NCBI RefSeq assembly: GCF_958979055.1
Contig: NC_084899.1
Span: 2,616,501 to 2,680,500, forward strand
Reading direction: 5' to 3'
Origin: Alnus glutinosa
Lineage: Eukaryota; Streptophyta; Magnoliopsida; Fagales; Betulaceae
DNA: 64,000 nucleotides
Positions 61,670 through 64,000 of the stretch are shown piece after piece. The notes under the pieces are model-generated. The model ran no database searches. It saw only the letters and a list, made by a program, of their open reading frames with translations, and had not been told where the DNA came from. A program made the position numbers and the translations under genes. How positions within the stretch are numbered: the stretch's first letter is position 1; every line of letters starts with the position of its first letter.

Positions 61670-63406
61670 TCACCACCTCTTCTGCAAGTAATATCTCTCT
61701 GGCTCTCTGACAAACTCTGAGGATCTCTCAAGCTTCCCCATTACTGCATTCTTGAAACTAATGGCTTCCTGAGCCTGTGAACACGACCGTTGCATCCGAA
61801 CCCCGCTCAGGGAACTCCTGGACTCCATCATTTCATTAAGCGAAAGCATTTTCTTTGGCGCCGGCTCAGGTCTTTGCTTAGGAGCGCTATAGGATCTCAA
61901 CTTGGCTCTAAAAGACTGAGTATTCGCCATATAGTTCGGAAAATTCCCGTATCCCCCCCGGAAGGAGTTATCAGCGCATACACTCTTAGCAGGTGTGACA
62001 GGTGAATTAATGGAGTTCACGAAGCGCGGGGTGCTTTGTGCGGTGGAGATCAACCTACATTCCTCGCCGGTTAAGCCCCAATCATGGTCTTGGAAGTTCC
62101 GGCAATCGGGTATCGATAAGCGGCCGGGAAGCCGACTTGTGTGTAGTGGAGAAGAGAGTGTTTGATAAGGTGGGTCATCGCCAAAATCTGAAACTGAAGT
62201 GTTTGTTCGGCGAGATCTTGATTTAGGCCTGCCAGTATCGACCTCCACAATTTTTGGGCTCTCGTCAATGGAGTTAATGGTGGTGTCCAATGAAGCTGAT
62301 AGCCTTCTGCTGTGGATTGGAGCTGCGTTATCGCTTCTAGTGTCATCAAATCCTTCCTGCAAAGTTAAGAGTGAAGAATTAGGAGACATAAATGCTATGT
62401 AAAGAAACAGTACTCTTTGGATTTTTCTTTATAAGATTTTTCAAACTTTGGGTTTCTAAATTTAATTACCATGGATTTTCGTGCTCGGAATTCAAATCTA
62501 TTAGTTTCTTTGTTCATGCGCCCGCGAGCTTTCTGGGACCGAACCGTGGCTTGAGCTCTAATAAGTGCCTGCATACTGTGAAGAGTTGCAGTGGCCTGTT
62601 TGCGCACTAAATAGCCTCTAACAAGTGCCTGTAACTTCACCAGTCCTTTAAGTGCTCTCAGGGCTTTTCTGGCCTGTTCAGAATCCAAAATCCAAGAAAA
62701 CAAAAATTTCAATTTACACATATCCAAACAGATTGCAAAAGCAGAAAACTGAGCATTCAGGACCTACCATTTCTAAAACAACGCTTAATGTAGATTAATA
62801 GTAAAGCAAATACCTGTTTTTTAGCAACAAACACTAAGATCTAAGTAAAAACCATTTGTTTTTCCTTTATTTTCTGTGAATTTTGTTCAACTGAGTCACA
62901 AATTTGTAAAGATGAACAACCAAGTCTCTACACAAAGTCCCAAGAAAACTTGCTAAAACTAAAACCACTAATTCGAAGCACACAATTAGCGAAGACCCAC
63001 TTACCAAATATCCCCTAAAGACGGTCTGAATTTTCGAAGCAGCCCACCTCTCATGTCCACCGCCAAACATAGTGCCTCTTCCATGGCTGGTAAGCCTGAC
63101 AACCGCCACCGCCGCCTGCGCAGCAGCCACTGCAGCATCAGCCGCCGCCGCCGTGGCTGCCGCTACCGCAATTGCGTGCTTGTTCTGCTCCTTCTCTGAT
63201 TCTGTGTAGTATGATTTTAGCCAAGCAGCCTCTGCAGGCGATATGTTAGGTGGTATGGTCTCCGGGTTATGACACAAGCCCCTAGAGTCTCTGCCGGAGT
63301 TACCCAAACTACACCGTTTCTTGTCTTTCCGGTCACTGGAATTGGAATTCTCTTTGTCTCTCTTTATCCCGAACAAGCCTTTGAGCCACCTTGTTGCCCT
63401 ACCCAT
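61670..63406 (-). CDS. IQ-domain (IQD) calmodulin-binding protein
   Basis: Three exons: 63005-63406, 62470-62673, 61670-62356; in phase, GT-AG, 430 aa. IQD proteins are plant scaffolds that bind calmodulin and microtubules and influence cell shape. Seen here: a basic N-terminus ([16 protein letters not shown]), an Ala-rich helix at about 75-105, then the IQ67 region. The first IQ motif ([18 protein letters not shown]) is split between exons 1 and 2 at residue 134, the intron position typical of the family. It is followed by [14 protein letters not shown] and [17 protein letters not shown]. The C-terminal DUF4005 has [21 protein letters not shown] second in-frame ATG lies 30 bases upstream at 63436, but MGRATRW matches the family start. 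The sequence looks closest to the IQD22-25 group; the exact member is not assigned. Confidence 0.95.
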
Positions 63407-64000
63407 TTTCTCTGAGTGGAAGAGTGAGAGAACCAAAGAAACGTTGCAGTCTTACAGGGAGAAAAAATGGCTTAAAAGAGGGAAATCGATAAAAACCCAG
63501 TTAAAAAGTTTTTAAGAGAAAAAGACTGTTGCAGGCTTACAGCTCACAATCCTAGGCTCTTTCCATGTTGCGAAAAGTGGTGAAACGGAGTTGAAAAAGA
63601 AGAAAATGTTTAAGAAACCGTCAATGCATGTAAAAATGGAACTTTTTTTTTTGCTACTAAAACAAATAAAAGCTATATTCTAAAAAAAAATAAAAGCTCA
63701 GTGGAATTTGATTTTCTTTTCATTTTTGAAAAACTCTGCTCAGCCCTCGTGAAAATCTGCATTACATGACAAAATCCTGTCGCGGGAACGTGCAGGGGAT
63801 TATAAAGAAAATAAATAAGAGGAACTTAAGGGGAAGTTACAATAAAGTGAAATTATAGTAAAATAATCACAGAGAGAGTAAACCCGGCTCGATAGAATCA
63901 GATTCTTAAATGAAAAGCACCTAAAAATACACAAAGAAAAAGGAAGAAAGCAAAGCAGTGTGAAAGTGAATGTGAAACGCTCGGATGAAACTCCTCCAAT
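63407..64000. other. Promoter and leader side of the IQD gene
   Basis: Purine-rich plus strand (pyrimidine-rich leader on the coding strand), with poly-A/poly-T runs near 63637-63650 and 63681-63690. No other gene is visible to the end of the window. Confidence 0.5.

Overview
This is nuclear DNA of a flowering plant, most likely a woody rosid. The genes have introns with GT-AG borders, the protein families are plant-type, and the intergenic DNA is AT-rich and packed with small transposons. The transposon families recall Fagales such as walnut relatives, but that placement is only an impression. There is no bacterial operon, CRISPR array, rRNA or obvious tRNA.

Seven genes are supported. From left to right: an OXS3-like stress protein (+, 651-1305); arginyl-tRNA synthetase (-, 4099-15394, 18 coding exons, 645 aa with a putative organelle transit peptide and an internal cytosolic start); a 74-residue single-exon protein (+, 20428-20652); VPS15, the protein-kinase-like regulatory subunit of the class III PI3-kinase (+, 24229-36661, 11 exons, 1549 aa); an AMP1/LAMP1-type glutamate carboxypeptidase (-, 43481-48057, 12 exons, 705 aa); a PME53-type pectinesterase (+, 54855-57122, 5 exons, 379 aa); and an IQ-domain calmodulin-binding protein (-, 61670-63406, 3 exons, 430 aa). 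Every exon model given here keeps reading phase and uses GT-AG borders. The genes form no pathway. The only context signal is the divergent carboxypeptidase/pectinesterase pair, whose Arabidopsis counterparts are, to my knowledge, also neighbours.

Most of the remainder is mobile DNA. It holds two TRIM elements of one family, a SMART-sized TRIM nested in a broken Copia element, hAT, PIF/Harbinger and Mutator-like MITEs, a 5'-truncated L1-type LINE (37911-42303) whose reverse transcriptase catalytic motif is damaged, two further LINE fragments, and a 2.3-kb tandem duplication (15586-19765) in which only one copy carries a TRIM. Many of these sit inside introns of the arginyl-tRNA synthetase and VPS15 genes without disturbing the exons.

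I found no clear unknown multi-gene system. The most interesting points are the tandem splice acceptors that could switch arginyl-tRNA synthetase between organelle and cytosol, the MITE family whose members carry unrelated GC-rich repeat cores, the inverted LTR arrangement in a VPS15 intron, and the microsatellite abutting a splice donor in the carboxypeptidase gene.
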